From contig JAIDPG010000306.1 of the NCBI GenBank assembly GCA_029062865.1, positions 8,146-15,744 of the forward strand: a DNA stretch of 7,599 nt. Reading direction: 5' to 3'. Position numbers and translations under genes: made by a program. Shown here piece after piece: positions 1 to 6,446 of this stretch (positions are counted from its first letter, which is position 1; each line of letters begins with the position of its first letter). The notes beneath the pieces are model-generated. The model did no database searches, was not told the origin of the DNA, and saw only the letters and a program-made list of their open reading frames with translations. This DNA comes from Oscillospiraceae bacterium (GTDB lineage: Bacteria; Bacillota; Clostridia; Oscillospirales; Ruminococcaceae).

Positions 1-61
1 TTTAAATTTCAAAATTCCCTCACCGTATGCTCGCTCCGCGCTTCGCGCTACGCTGAGGGAA
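1..61 (-). terminator. Possible transcription end after the trkA genes
   Basis: Read on the minus strand, the arm 61 to 15 is a GC-containing stem (TTCCCTCA with TGAGGGAA plus inner pairs), followed at once by TTTTGAAATTT. That is the outline of an intrinsic terminator, but the stem is interrupted and the T-run is only four bases, so the call is weak. Confidence 0.3.
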
Positions 62-108
62 CCGGTCATAATTTTGCTTCGCAAAATTATGACACTTTTT
101 GAAATTTA
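3..108. repeat. Nested inverted-repeat element with three-way folding potential
   Basis: The element has perfect 12-base terminal inverted repeats, TAAATTTCAAAA (3-14) and its complement (97-108). Inside are two hairpin arms: one of 15-22 with 54-61 (TTCCCTCA/TGAGGGAA), continued by 24-27 with 49-52 and capped by GCGC-TTC-GCGC (38-48), and one perfect 13-base arm at 65-93. Together they could fold into a Y shape in RNA or single-stranded DNA. It has no coding content. It lies 15 bases after the last trkA stop. It resembles the REP/BIME or MITE class of small palindromic repeats, though I do not recognise a named family; it could also just be an elaborate terminator. Confidence 0.7.
65..93. 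repeat. Perfect 13-bp hairpin with TTC loop
   Basis: GTCATAATTTTGC (65-77) and its exact complement (81-93) flank the 3-base loop TTC. This is the strongest single stem in the window. On the minus strand it is the first hairpin met by transcription leaving the trkA gene; no T-run follows it. It forms one arm of the larger nested element. Confidence 0.8.
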
Positions 109-123
109 TGCCGCTTTCAGTAA

Positions 124-786
124 CTAATCTTTAATCTTCAGCGCCTTGCGCAGCTCCTTCTCCGCGGAGTTCATCATAACCACGAGAAGTGTGTCCTCGC
201 TTAAAAGCATCGTGTTGCCTCGCGGGATTATCGTCCGTCCGCCGCGGGAAATGCTCGCGATATTGCAGCCTTCGGGTATCGACAGCTGCATCAGCGCCTT
301 GCCCTCCAGCGCGTAGTTCTTCGGGAGCGTTATCTCCATAAGCGACGCTTCCTCGCCGTCAAGCTGGAGCAGCCTCTTCATTGCCGAAAGGTCGACCTCG
401 TGCTCCAGAAGCTGAATGATATTGTCCGTCGCGGAAATAACAATATCCACGCCGAGCTCCTTGAGCGCTTCGGCGTTTTTCGGGTTGTTGACCTTGGCTA
501 TCGTCTTTTCCACGCCGAACCTGTGCTTCGCTATCTGACAGCACACCAGATTGCTCTCGTCCTGACCCATGACCGCTATTACGCTGTCCGCCTTCTCCGC
601 GCCGCTCGCCTCCAGCGCCTCGACGGTCGTGCCGTTGCCGCAGCTTACCTCCGCGTCGAGATTATTGGCGCAAAAGTGGCTCTGCTCCTTGTCCTGTTCG
701 ATTATCGTTATCGAATACCCGCGCTCCAGCAGCGCCTTGGCAAGATAAAATCCCACCTTGCCGCCGCCGACAATTATTGCCTTCAT
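124..786 (-). CDS. trkA: TrkA-family potassium uptake regulator, single RCK unit (distal copy)
   Basis: This is a 220-residue cytosolic regulator of a Trk/Ktr potassium channel; in this family the Rossmann domain binds NAD(H) or ATP/ADP and gates a TrkH/KtrB membrane subunit. The N-terminal TrkA-N domain (about 1-120) shows the dinucleotide-binding motif GGGKVG at 7-12 and an acidic residue, E30, at the end of the second strand. A TrkA-C ligand domain fills about 139-215. The length fits the one-RCK form, half the size of E. coli TrkA. The ATG start has an AAGGAG ribosome binding site 8 bases upstream. The stop is TAG. It is the last gene of the run and lies 24 bases after a second, diverged trkA-like gene. 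No channel gene is visible; one could lie left of the window, beyond the inverted repeat. Family assignment is firm, the transported ion and ligand are inferred. Confidence 0.9.
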   Translation of the reverse strand: MKAIIVGGGKVGFYLAKALLERGYSITIIEQDKEQSHFCANNLDAEVSCGNGTTVEALEASGAEKADSVIAVMGQDESNLVCCQIAKHRFGVEKTIAKVNNPKNAEALKELGVDIVISATDNIIQLLEHEVDLSAMKRLLQLDGEEASLMEITLPKNYALEGKALMQLSIPEGCNIASISRGGRTIIPRGNTMLLSEDTLLVVMMNSAEKELRKALKIKD

Positions 787-795
787 TTGTGTAAC

Positions 796-801
796 TCCTT
801 T
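796..801 (-). promoter_or_regulatory. Ribosome binding site of the distal trkA
   Basis: AAGGAG ends 8 bases before the ATG at 786 and lies inside the 24-base gap between the two trkA genes, so the second copy is translated from its own site. Confidence 0.7.
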
Positions 802-810
802 TATGACTGC

Positions 811-1428
811 TTATGACTTTTTGGCGAACACCAGCTTGTCGCCATCGGCGAACGTCAGCTCTTGCCCGCGGTACATCAACAGCCCGCCGCTTTGCCGAAT
901 TACGCCGAACAGCACTTCCTCGTTCTCGTACTTTATGTCCGCGGGAGTTTTCGAGATAAACTCCTCGGGAACATCTATCGTTGAAAAGTGTACCGTGTGA
1001 TTTTCAAAATTGACTTCAACGCCCGCGTCGGGCTCGTCAATAGCCGCGCACGCCGCCGTGACCGTGAGCTTCGTCGGGCAGATGACATTTACGCCGAGAT
1101 TTTCAAAAACCTCGCCCTTGTTTACGTCCATTATCCGCACGAAAATCTTCGGCACGTGGAACGCCGCCCGCGCCAATTGCGACACCATTATGTTCATATC
1201 GTCCTCGGCGGTGACGGCGAAAAGCGCGTCGCAGGTGCTTATTCCCGCGCGCTTGAGCACGTCCGTGTCGATAGGCACGCCCGTTGTCGTAAACCCGCCG
1301 AAGCTGCTTGACAGCGCGTCAAACTTCTCGGAGTTCTTGTCGATAACGGACACGTCGTGCCCCTTTGCGTCCAGCGCGTCCGCCAGCGTCGAGCCGACCA
1401 TGCCGCAGCCTATAACCAGTACATTCAT
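811..1428 (-). CDS. trkA: TrkA-family potassium uptake regulator, single RCK unit (proximal copy)
   Basis: This 205-residue protein has the same plan as its downstream neighbour: TrkA-N Rossmann domain (about 1-120) with GCGMVG at 7-12 and D30 closing the second strand, then a TrkA-C domain (about 135-205). It should be a cytosolic nucleotide-binding gating subunit for a Trk/Ktr channel. The two proteins are clearly paralogues but far from identical: the second-strand acidic residue is D here and E in the other, and the residues around the glycine motif differ. They may therefore bind different nucleotides or form a mixed RCK ring; this is inference. The ATG start has a GGAG ribosome binding site 8 bases upstream, and 37 bases separate it from the mnmE stop, so co-transcription is likely. 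Stop is TAA. Confidence 0.9.
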   Translation of the reverse strand: MNVLVIGCGMVGSTLADALDAKGHDVSVIDKNSEKFDALSSSFGGFTTTGVPIDTDVLKRAGISTCDALFAVTAEDDMNIMVSQLARAAFHVPKIFVRIMDVNKGEVFENLGVNVICPTKLTVTAACAAIDEPDAGVEVNFENHTVHFSTIDVPEEFISKTPADIKYENEEVLFGVIRQSGGLLMYRGQELTFADGDKLVFAKKS

Positions 1429-1465
1429 TTTATCATCTCCGTTGACAGTAAATAGTTAGCCGTCG

Positions 1466-2842
1466 TCACTTTCCGACGCAAAATCTTTTAAACACTTCGT
1501 TTATAACCTCATCGGACGCTTGCTTTCCCGAAAGCTCGTATATCGAGTCAAGAGCGCGTTCGAGACTTACGCCTATCGCGTCGGGAGTAACGCCGAGCAT
1601 TGCCGCCGCGTGCGCCTCGTGCAATTCGTCCGACGCGCGGAAAACGCACGCTCTCTGACGCTCGTTCGCGATAAAGCCTGCGTCGGCGCTGAAATTTGAA
1701 AGCTCCAGCCGCTCCATGACCACGCGCCCGATAACCTCCGCGCTCTTTTCGTCCTTTGCGGAAAGCTCCGTTACAGACGCGCCCTCGTTAAGCGCCGCCT
1801 TCACCTCGCCAATGTCCAACCTATTTTCAAGATCACTTTTGTTCACAACCGCGAGGACTTTCTTGTTCTTTAACAGCTCAAAAAGCCGCCGATCCTCGTC
1901 GGACAGCTCGCGCGAACCGTCAAATACCGCCAATACGATATCCGCGTTATTCAGCTTTTCAAGCATAAGCTCCACGCCGATCTTTTCCACCTCGTCCTCG
2001 GTTTCGCGGATACCCGCGCAGTCGGACAGCAGCAGCACCACGCCGCCGATATTCACGCTCTCCTCAACGATGTCGCGCGTTGTCCCTTCAATGTCGCTCA
2101 CGATGCTTCGACGGCTGCCCGAAAGCAGGTTCATTATCGTGGACTTCCCGACGTTCGGCTTGCCGACTATCGCGCAGGATATGCCGTCGCGGAGCATTCG
2201 CCCTCTGTCATATCCCGCAAGCAGATCGTCAAGCTCCGCCTGCGCTTCGCCTATCTTCTCAACAAGCCAATCCCGCGTGACTGCCGGCGTATCGTCGTCG
2301 GGATAATCTATCCACGCCGCGATCTGCGACAGTATCTCCATGATCATATCGGCGATCTTCTCGCAGCGGCGATACAAAGCGCCCTCGCGCTGGGTATTCG
2401 TGCAGGAGAGCATCTGCCCGCCCTGCGCCGCTATAATATCCGCGACCGCCTCCGCCTGCGTCAGCGACATTTTGCCGTTTAACAGCGCGCGCTTCGTGAA
2501 TTCCCCCGCAGCCGCGGGCTCGGCTCCGGCTTTGAGGCACGCCGTCAGCACGCGGCGCGTTACGTAGATCCCGCCGTGGCAGGAGATCTCGCAAACGTCC
2601 TCGCCCGTATAAGAATGCGGCGCTTTGAACACCAGCAGCACGCCGTCGTCCAACCGCTCTTCATTATCGTATATTTTCCCGTAAGCCGCCGTGTAGCCGC
2701 GCATTTCACTTATCGGCTTGCCGGAAGCGGGCTTGAAAACCCGCTCGGCGACCTCAAACGCGCGCTCGCCGGAAATTCTTATCACCGAAATTCCGCCAAC
2801 CGCCGCTGGAGTTGCTATCGCGCATATCGTTGAATTGTACAT
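1466..2842 (-). CDS. mnmE: tRNA uridine-5-carboxymethylaminomethyl modification GTPase MnmE
   Basis: MnmE works with MnmG (GidA) to modify the wobble uridine (position 34) of certain tRNAs, using a tetrahydrofolate one-carbon unit and GTP-driven domain movement, in the cytoplasm. The 458-residue protein has the usual length and layout: N-terminal folate-binding domain (about 1-118), helical domain, and an inserted G domain (about 220-375). Seen motifs are G1 GKPNVGKS (227-234), G2 GTTRD (253-257), G3 DCAG (274-277), G4 NKSD (334-337), the family's catalytic glutamate at E286, and the C-terminal FCVGK (454-458) that carries the conserved cysteine. The start was placed at the ATG at 2842 because homology begins there (MYNSTICAIATP) and a GGAAG ribosome binding site precedes it. 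A further 32 codons of open frame upstream lie inside the secA2 end and match nothing in MnmE. G3 is oddly DCAG rather than the usual DTAG. The gene begins 4 bases after the secA2 stop, so translation may be coupled. Confidence 0.97.
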   Translation of the reverse strand: MYNSTICAIATPAAVGGISVIRISGERAFEVAERVFKPASGKPISEMRGYTAAYGKIYDNEERLDDGVLLVFKAPHSYTGEDVCEISCHGGIYVTRRVLTACLKAGAEPAAAGEFTKRALLNGKMSLTQAEAVADIIAAQGGQMLSCTNTQREGALYRRCEKIADMIMEILSQIAAWIDYPDDDTPAVTRDWLVEKIGEAQAELDDLLAGYDRGRMLRDGISCAIVGKPNVGKSTIMNLLSGSRRSIVSDIEGTTRDIVEESVNIGGVVLLLSDCAGIRETEDEVEKIGVELMLEKLNNADIVLAVFDGSRELSDEDRRLFELLKNKKVLAVVNKSDLENRLDIGEVKAALNEGASVTELSAKDEKSAEVIGRVVMERLELSNFSADAGFIANERQRACVFRASDELHEAHAAAMLGVTPDAIGVSLERALDSIYELSGKQASDEVINEVFKRFCVGK

Positions 2843-2846
2843 AGCT

Positions 2847-5153
2847 TCACTTCTTCCCGAACAGCTTCCCGAAAAATCCCTTTTTCTCCGACACTTCGGG
2901 CGGAGCGTTATCGTTGTCTTGATCGCCGTCCTCGTCAAACGCCGCCTTTGCGGTGCTTTCGTAGTCGTCGGACATCAGACCCATTAAAATCGGCTTGCGC
3001 TTGAACTCCTCGCCGATGTCGTTCAGGAGATAAGTGTAGGTGCGCGTCGGGCGGTCAATGACGTAGTCCGAAAGGCTATCACATTCGAGAACGTTCCAAA
3101 GCTTCTCCTCCATGCGTTCGGGAATCGAAGCCGCCGCGTTTTCGTAGTATTCCTCGCACGCGATGTTGTATTCCTCCGCGGGGTTTCGCCCCGCTATCTG
3201 CGTCAGGTGAATTCCCTCGCGCAGATAAGTCGTGTAGTCAAGATAATCGCACCAGAACTCGTTTAAAAGCGCCGCGAGGATCCTGTTCTGGAGCGTTTGA
3301 AGCTCGTCCTCGGGGAAGCGCTCGAGCGCCTTTTCGTAAAGCTTCGGAGCGTCCTTTTGCCAGAACTCGCTGTTGTATGTTCCGTCAAGCAGAGAGTTGC
3401 GCCGCCGAAACGTCACATCGCGGTGCTTTTCGCCGATAAGCGTGTACTTCATCAGCTGCACGCGCTCCTCAAACGCGTTGTTCTCCACCACGCGCTGAAC
3501 GCGCTCCGCCTCTCGCAAAAGCACCTTGTCGGTGAGCACGCCCTCGGTTTTCTTCGTCGGATAATGCCGCCCCGCAAAGCCGCGGAGATCGTTGTCCTTG
3601 AGTATCGGATCTTCGAGAGAAGCGAACGCGCGGCTTTCGCCGACGTCGCCCTGCCGCCCCGCTCTGCCGCGGAGCTGCATTGTAATGCGAGCGCTCTCGC
3701 GCATTGATGTCGCGAGGACGAGCAAGCCGCCCGCGCCGAGAACCAGCGCCTTATCCGTAACATCCTCGGCGTTTTGTCCGCCGAGCCGAATGTCAACGCC
3801 GCGCCCCGCCATATTTGTTGAGATAGTCACCGCGCCGCGTTCGCCCGCTCGCGCGATTATCTCCGCCTCCTCAAAGTCGTTTTTCGCGTTGAGGATAACG
3901 CACTTGATCCCCATCTGCGCCAGATCCGCCGCAATGCTCTCGCTTTCGCTTATGCTGTCGCTGCCGACAAGCACGGGGCGCTTGAGCTCCGCCGACTCCT
4001 TTATCTCCGCGAGAATTGCCTTGCGCTTTTCCTTTTCGTCGTAATAAAGCTCCAAAGGGTGATCTGCGCGGGCAAGCGGCAGACGCGTCGGAATGACCTG
4101 CGTCGCTATTCCATAAACCTTTTCAAACTCCTCGCGCGACTGCTCCGCCGTGCCCGTCATTCCCGCGAGCTTCGGATAGAGCCGCGCGTAGTATTGCAGC
4201 GCGATGTTGCCCATAATTCTCCCGCGCGACGAAATGCGAAGCCCGTGCTTCGCCTCGACCGCCGCCTGTAAATCGCCGGGGAAAACGCGCCCCGGGGCGG
4301 CTCTGCCGGTAAACTCGTCAATAAGCACGACAGCGCCGTCCTTAACGATATAGTCCCTGTCCTCGGTGAGAACGTCCCGCGCTTTAAGACACGCGCATAT
4401 CTTCGCGAGGAGCGTTTCGCTGCCCGTCGCGTAAACGTCCTGCCCGAAGATCCGCTCGGCTTTGTCCGCGCCCTCGTCGGAAAGATAAACGTTGCGGCTT
4501 TCGGGGTCGACCTCAAAGCAGCCCTCACCGAGAGCCTCCGCCTTTTTGTAGATCCCCTCCATATCCCCGCTTTCGCGGACAGCAACATCGCCCGCAATAA
4601 CAAGCGGGATACGCGCCTCGTCGATAAGAATACTGTCCGCCTCGTCGACGATCGCGAAGTTCAGCTCCTCGGGGAAATACGGCTTTTCATCAAACAGCAC
4701 AAAGCTGCGGAGATAATCAAAGCCCGCCTCCTTGGCGGTCGCGTAGACGACCTCGTGCTTGTAAATGCTGCGGCGCTCCTCTTTGGGGGTGTTCGCCGTG
4801 ATACACGCGACGGAAACGCCCATTTCGTCGTAAACGGGCTTCATCCAGCTGTAATCGCGCTGCGCCAGATAGTCGTTGAACGTGAGAATGTGCGTTATGC
4901 CGCCTACTCTTATCGCCTCGGCGCACGCCGCGAAAACCGCGCAGAGCGTCTTGCCCTCGCCAGTCTGCATCTGCACCATTTTGCCCTTTGACAAAGCCAG
5001 CGCCGCCGCGAGCTGCTCGTCAAACGGCGTGATCCCGAGCGTTTTCTTCACCGCGCGGTAAACCCTCGCGAAGATCTCCTCCGTGGAATTCCCTCCGCAG
5101 TCGCCGCTTTTCGCGAGAGCCTTTATTTTGTTTATCTCAGCCGAGTTTATCAA
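2847..5153 (-). CDS. secA2: Accessory SecA-type preprotein translocase ATPase (SecA2-like)
   Basis: SecA motors push unfolded proteins through the SecYEG channel using ATP. The order here is canonical: N-terminal Q-like FDEQ (44-47), Walker A QTGEGKT (63-69), Walker B VDEAD (169-173) then IDEAR (177-181), preprotein cross-linking region with IDEFTGR (278-284), MTGTA (332-336), NBD2 motif NMAGRGVDI (447-455), arginine finger region QLRGRAGRQGD (493-503), then helical scaffold/wing. At 768 residues it is shorter than housekeeping SecA and close to known SecA2 proteins. The N terminus lacks about 35 residues compared with E. coli SecA. There is no C-terminal cysteine zinc motif; the end is an acidic stretch followed by KKGFFGKLFGKK (757-768). 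The start is TTG: a TAA stop sits in frame directly before it, and a strong GAGGTGA site is 5 bases upstream. No SecY2 or accessory Sec genes are seen, so it probably shares the main SecYEG. Substrates are unknown. Confidence 0.88.
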   Translation of the reverse strand: MINSAEINKIKALAKSGDCGGNSTEEIFARVYRAVKKTLGITPFDEQLAAALALSKGKMVQMQTGEGKTLCAVFAACAEAIRVGGITHILTFNDYLAQRDYSWMKPVYDEMGVSVACITANTPKEERRSIYKHEVVYATAKEAGFDYLRSFVLFDEKPYFPEELNFAIVDEADSILIDEARIPLVIAGDVAVRESGDMEGIYKKAEALGEGCFEVDPESRNVYLSDEGADKAERIFGQDVYATGSETLLAKICACLKARDVLTEDRDYIVKDGAVVLIDEFTGRAAPGRVFPGDLQAAVEAKHGLRISSRGRIMGNIALQYYARLYPKLAGMTGTAEQSREEFEKVYGIATQVIPTRLPLARADHPLELYYDEKEKRKAILAEIKESAELKRPVLVGSDSISESESIAADLAQMGIKCVILNAKNDFEEAEIIARAGERGAVTISTNMAGRGVDIRLGGQNAEDVTDKALVLGAGGLLVLATSMRESARITMQLRGRAGRQGDVGESRAFASLEDPILKDNDLRGFAGRHYPTKKTEGVLTDKVLLREAERVQRVVENNAFEERVQLMKYTLIGEKHRDVTFRRRNSLLDGTYNSEFWQKDAPKLYEKALERFPEDELQTLQNRILAALLNEFWCDYLDYTTYLREGIHLTQIAGRNPAEEYNIACEEYYENAAASIPERMEEKLWNVLECDSLSDYVIDRPTRTYTYLLNDIGEEFKRKPILMGLMSDDYESTAKAAFDEDGDQDNDNAPPEVSEKKGFFGKLFGKK

Positions 5154-5158
5154 TTAAC

Positions 5159-5165
5159 TCACCTC
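5159..5165 (-). promoter_or_regulatory. Ribosome binding site fixing the TTG start of secA2
   Basis: GAGGTGA, a 7-base run complementary to the 16S rRNA tail, ends 5 bases before the TTG at 5153-5151. An in-frame TAA (5156-5154) directly before the TTG rules out any longer protein, so this site and the TTG together decide the start. Confidence 0.75.
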
Positions 5166-5172
5166 ATAATAT

Positions 5173-5191
5173 TGTGAAATAATGTGAAATA
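5173..5191. repeat. Tandem 9-base direct repeat upstream of secA2
   Basis: TGTGAAATA occurs at 5173-5181 and again at 5183-5191, offset by 10 bases, which is one turn of the helix. It lies in the dcd-secA2 gap just before the secA2 ribosome binding site. On the minus-strand RNA the TTCAC part can pair weakly with GTGAG of the ribosome binding site. It could be a two-site regulator target or a chance AT-rich duplication. Confidence 0.4.
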
Positions 5192-5200
5192 TGTAATAAA

Positions 5201-5794
5201 TCAGCGCTTTTTTTGCAGGTCGCCGTCCTTGAATACGCGCGAGCCCGTCGCGCCCTTCTGCCCTTGATATTTCCCGTTGTAGGGAGCTTCCGCGGGACGG
5301 TCCAGCCGCGCGAACACAAGCTGCGCTATCCTCATTCCCTCAACAAGCTTTATCGCGTTGTCGCTCGCGTTGAAAAGCTCAAGCGTTATTTCCCCCTCGA
5401 ACCCCGGGTCGACCCAGCCCGCGTTCTGCACAAACAGCCCCATTCTTCCGATGCTGCTTCTGCCCTCAACAAAGGCGGTGAGGTCGTTTGGCAGCTTGAT
5501 GTATTCCTTGGTCGTCGCGAGAACGAACTCCTTGGACTTGATGTAAAAGGTCTTGTCCGACAGGCTCTCCCACGGAGACGTTTCAGCGGGCAGCGTGGGA
5601 TCAACGGCGCTGTAAACCTTTCCGCGGCGAGATACTATTCTGTCGTTCGCCGGCGGGAACGCAAAGCTGCCGCCAAGCCTCAGATCAAAGCTCGCGGGCT
5701 GAATTGCCTCTCCCTCGGTTATGCGCTTACCGTCGATCGTGATGACAAGGTCGTCGTTAAGGCGCTCTTTTATCGTAATGTCGGATAAAATCAT
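5201..5794 (-). CDS. dcd: dCTP deaminase (possibly bifunctional dCTP deaminase/dUTPase)
   Basis: Dcd converts dCTP to dUTP plus ammonia, feeding dTMP synthesis; some family members also hydrolyse dUTP to dUMP. The 197-residue protein has family landmarks DLRLG (37-41), EGRSSIGRMG (110-119), NAGWVDPGF (124-132) and EITLEL (135-140), with E139 matching the catalytic glutamate of E. coli Dcd (E138), and a C-terminal KYQGQKG (175-181) that closes over the nucleotide. The long loop and the AGW..PGF wording resemble the bifunctional DCD-DUT type more than E. coli Dcd, but the segment between GLF and AGW looks one residue shorter than in the M. tuberculosis enzyme, where a histidine and threonine sit. 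Whether dUTPase activity is present cannot be decided here. The ATG has a strong AGAGGAG site 6 bases upstream. It follows the Nudix gene by 39 bases and precedes secA2 by 47. Confidence 0.93.
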   Translation of the reverse strand: MILSDITIKERLNDDLVITIDGKRITEGEAIQPASFDLRLGGSFAFPPANDRIVSRRGKVYSAVDPTLPAETSPWESLSDKTFYIKSKEFVLATTKEYIKLPNDLTAFVEGRSSIGRMGLFVQNAGWVDPGFEGEITLELFNASDNAIKLVEGMRIAQLVFARLDRPAEAPYNGKYQGQKGATGSRVFKDGDLQKKR

Positions 5795-5800
5795 TGCTGT

Positions 5801-5807
5801 CTCCTCT
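5801..5807 (-). promoter_or_regulatory. Strong ribosome binding site of dcd
   Basis: AGAGGAG ends 6 bases before the dcd ATG at 5794, close to the ideal match to the 16S rRNA tail, and fixes the start. Confidence 0.75.
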
Positions 5808-5825
5808 GCTGTTAAATCAAGATCT

Positions 5826-5845
5826 CGAAAATCTTAAAATTTTCG
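5826..5845. repeat. Hairpin overlapping the Nudix stop codon
   Basis: Perfect 7-base arms, CGAAAAT (5826-5832) and ATTTTCG (5839-5845), flank a 6-base loop. The stop codon at 5834-5836 lies in the loop. No T-run follows on the minus strand, so this is at best a weak structure between Nudix and dcd, perhaps affecting RNA stability. Confidence 0.3.
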
Positions 5846-6364
5846 GGCGCTTTTCTTCGCCTTGTTGATAATATACAGCAGCTCCGAGCCCTTGTTTTCG
5901 AGCCACCTTGTGACGGTGCGCGTCGTTTGTCCGCTTTTCGACATCTCGCAAAGCCGCTCGAAACTGACCCACTTCGCGGCGCAGACCTCTATATCCTGAA
6001 GCCGCAGATCGGACAGCGGCACGTCCTTTACAAGCACGTAAAAATCCCTCAGCATACCGTCGGTCGTCAGCGTCCATTCAAGGGAGAGCTCGCTTTCGTC
6101 GGCGACTATGCCTGTTTCCTCGTAGAGCTCCCGCGCGGCAGCCTCCTTGCCCGACTCCCCCGCGACGGCGCAGCCGCCCGAGCACTCCCACTTGCCGCCG
6201 CTCGTCTTTTCGGGAACGCGCTGGGTCAGGAGAATTTCGCCCTTTCTGTTTATCGTCATCACCTGCACGACAATGTGATATTCCCCGCGCGGAATAGGCA
6301 CGCCGCGCATTATTCTCTTGCCGAGCGGTCGGCGGGTCGCGGTGTATAAATCAAAATATTCCAT
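5834..6364 (-). CDS. Nudix hydrolase, substrate unknown
   Basis: Nudix enzymes split nucleoside diphosphates linked to another group, usually with Mg2+ or Mn2+. The 176-residue protein contains a perfect Nudix box (G x5 E x7 RE L x EE x G I) at residues 64-86, with R78, E79, E82 and E83 as the expected metal-site and structural residues. The lead-in EYFDLY and KRIMRG, then HIVVQV and LLTQR, resembles the YfcD/isopentenyl-isomerase-like branch of the superfamily; that likeness is from memory and does not define the substrate. The tail (about 150-176) is rich in K and R. The ATG start has a GGAGAG site 10 bases upstream and sits behind a good promoter, so this is probably the first gene of the run that continues into dcd. 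A role in nucleotide clean-up beside Dcd is possible but unproven. Stop is TAA at 5834-5836. Confidence 0.88.
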   Translation of the reverse strand: MEYFDLYTATRRPLGKRIMRGVPIPRGEYHIVVQVMTINRKGEILLTQRVPEKTSGGKWECSGGCAVAGESGKEAAARELYEETGIVADESELSLEWTLTTDGMLRDFYVLVKDVPLSDLRLQDIEVCAAKWVSFERLCEMSKSGQTTRTVTRWLENKGSELLYIINKAKKSARKF

Positions 6365-6374
6365 TATAATTTTT

Positions 6375-6380
6375 CTCTCC
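6375..6380 (-). promoter_or_regulatory. Ribosome binding site of the Nudix gene
   Basis: GGAGAG lies 10 bases before the ATG at 6364. It supports this start; the spacing is slightly long. Confidence 0.6.
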
Positions 6381-6398
6381 GTTTTTCTTAATGTTATG

Positions 6399-6414
6399 TG
6401 AATTATAAAATTCA
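6399..6414. repeat. Short AT-rich palindrome in the Nudix leader
   Basis: TGAATT (6399-6404) and AATTCA (6409-6414) are perfect inverted repeats around a 4-base centre. The site sits about 35 bases upstream of the Nudix start codon and overlaps the perfect TATAAT at 6407-6402. It may be a protein-binding site; in such AT-rich DNA chance is a real alternative. Confidence 0.25.
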
Positions 6415-6423
6415 GTGAGCAGC

Positions 6424-6445
6424 TTTGCGCGGATTTCCCCGCAAA
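6424..6445. repeat. Imperfect palindrome at the predicted transcription start (operator or leader hairpin)
   Basis: Two 9-base arms (6424-6432 and 6437-6445) are complementary except for one mismatched pair, around a 4-base centre. The outer part is TTTGCG paired with CGCAAA. It begins about two bases downstream of the -10 element and spans the expected start site, a common place for a repressor site. It could also form a hairpin in the RNA, but no T-run follows on the minus strand, so a terminator for the GH130 gene is unlikely. Confidence 0.4.
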
Positions 6446-6446
6446 A

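Noticed and set aside
400..816. A 138-codon open frame on the plus strand opposite trkA
   Set aside because: Antisense shadow of the TrkA gene; composition is unlike a real protein and no start signal is seen.
1442..1447. A TTGACA on the plus strand between mnmE and trkA
   Set aside because: It would read towards mnmE in antisense, with no plausible -10 and no plus-strand gene to drive.
1716..2306. A 196-codon serine-rich open frame on the plus strand opposite mnmE
   Set aside because: Low-complexity shadow of the mnmE G domain region, with no ribosome binding site or domain likeness.
2843..2938. A 32-codon N-terminal extension of MnmE
   Set aside because: It overlaps the end of secA2, has no likeness to MnmE, and the ATG at 2842 has a ribosome binding site and begins exactly at family homology.
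5213..5788. A 191-codon open frame on the plus strand opposite dcd
   Set aside because: The protein is arginine-rich with no recognisable domain and lies wholly antisense to a well-matched dcd; GC-rich codon use on the real strand produces such shadows.
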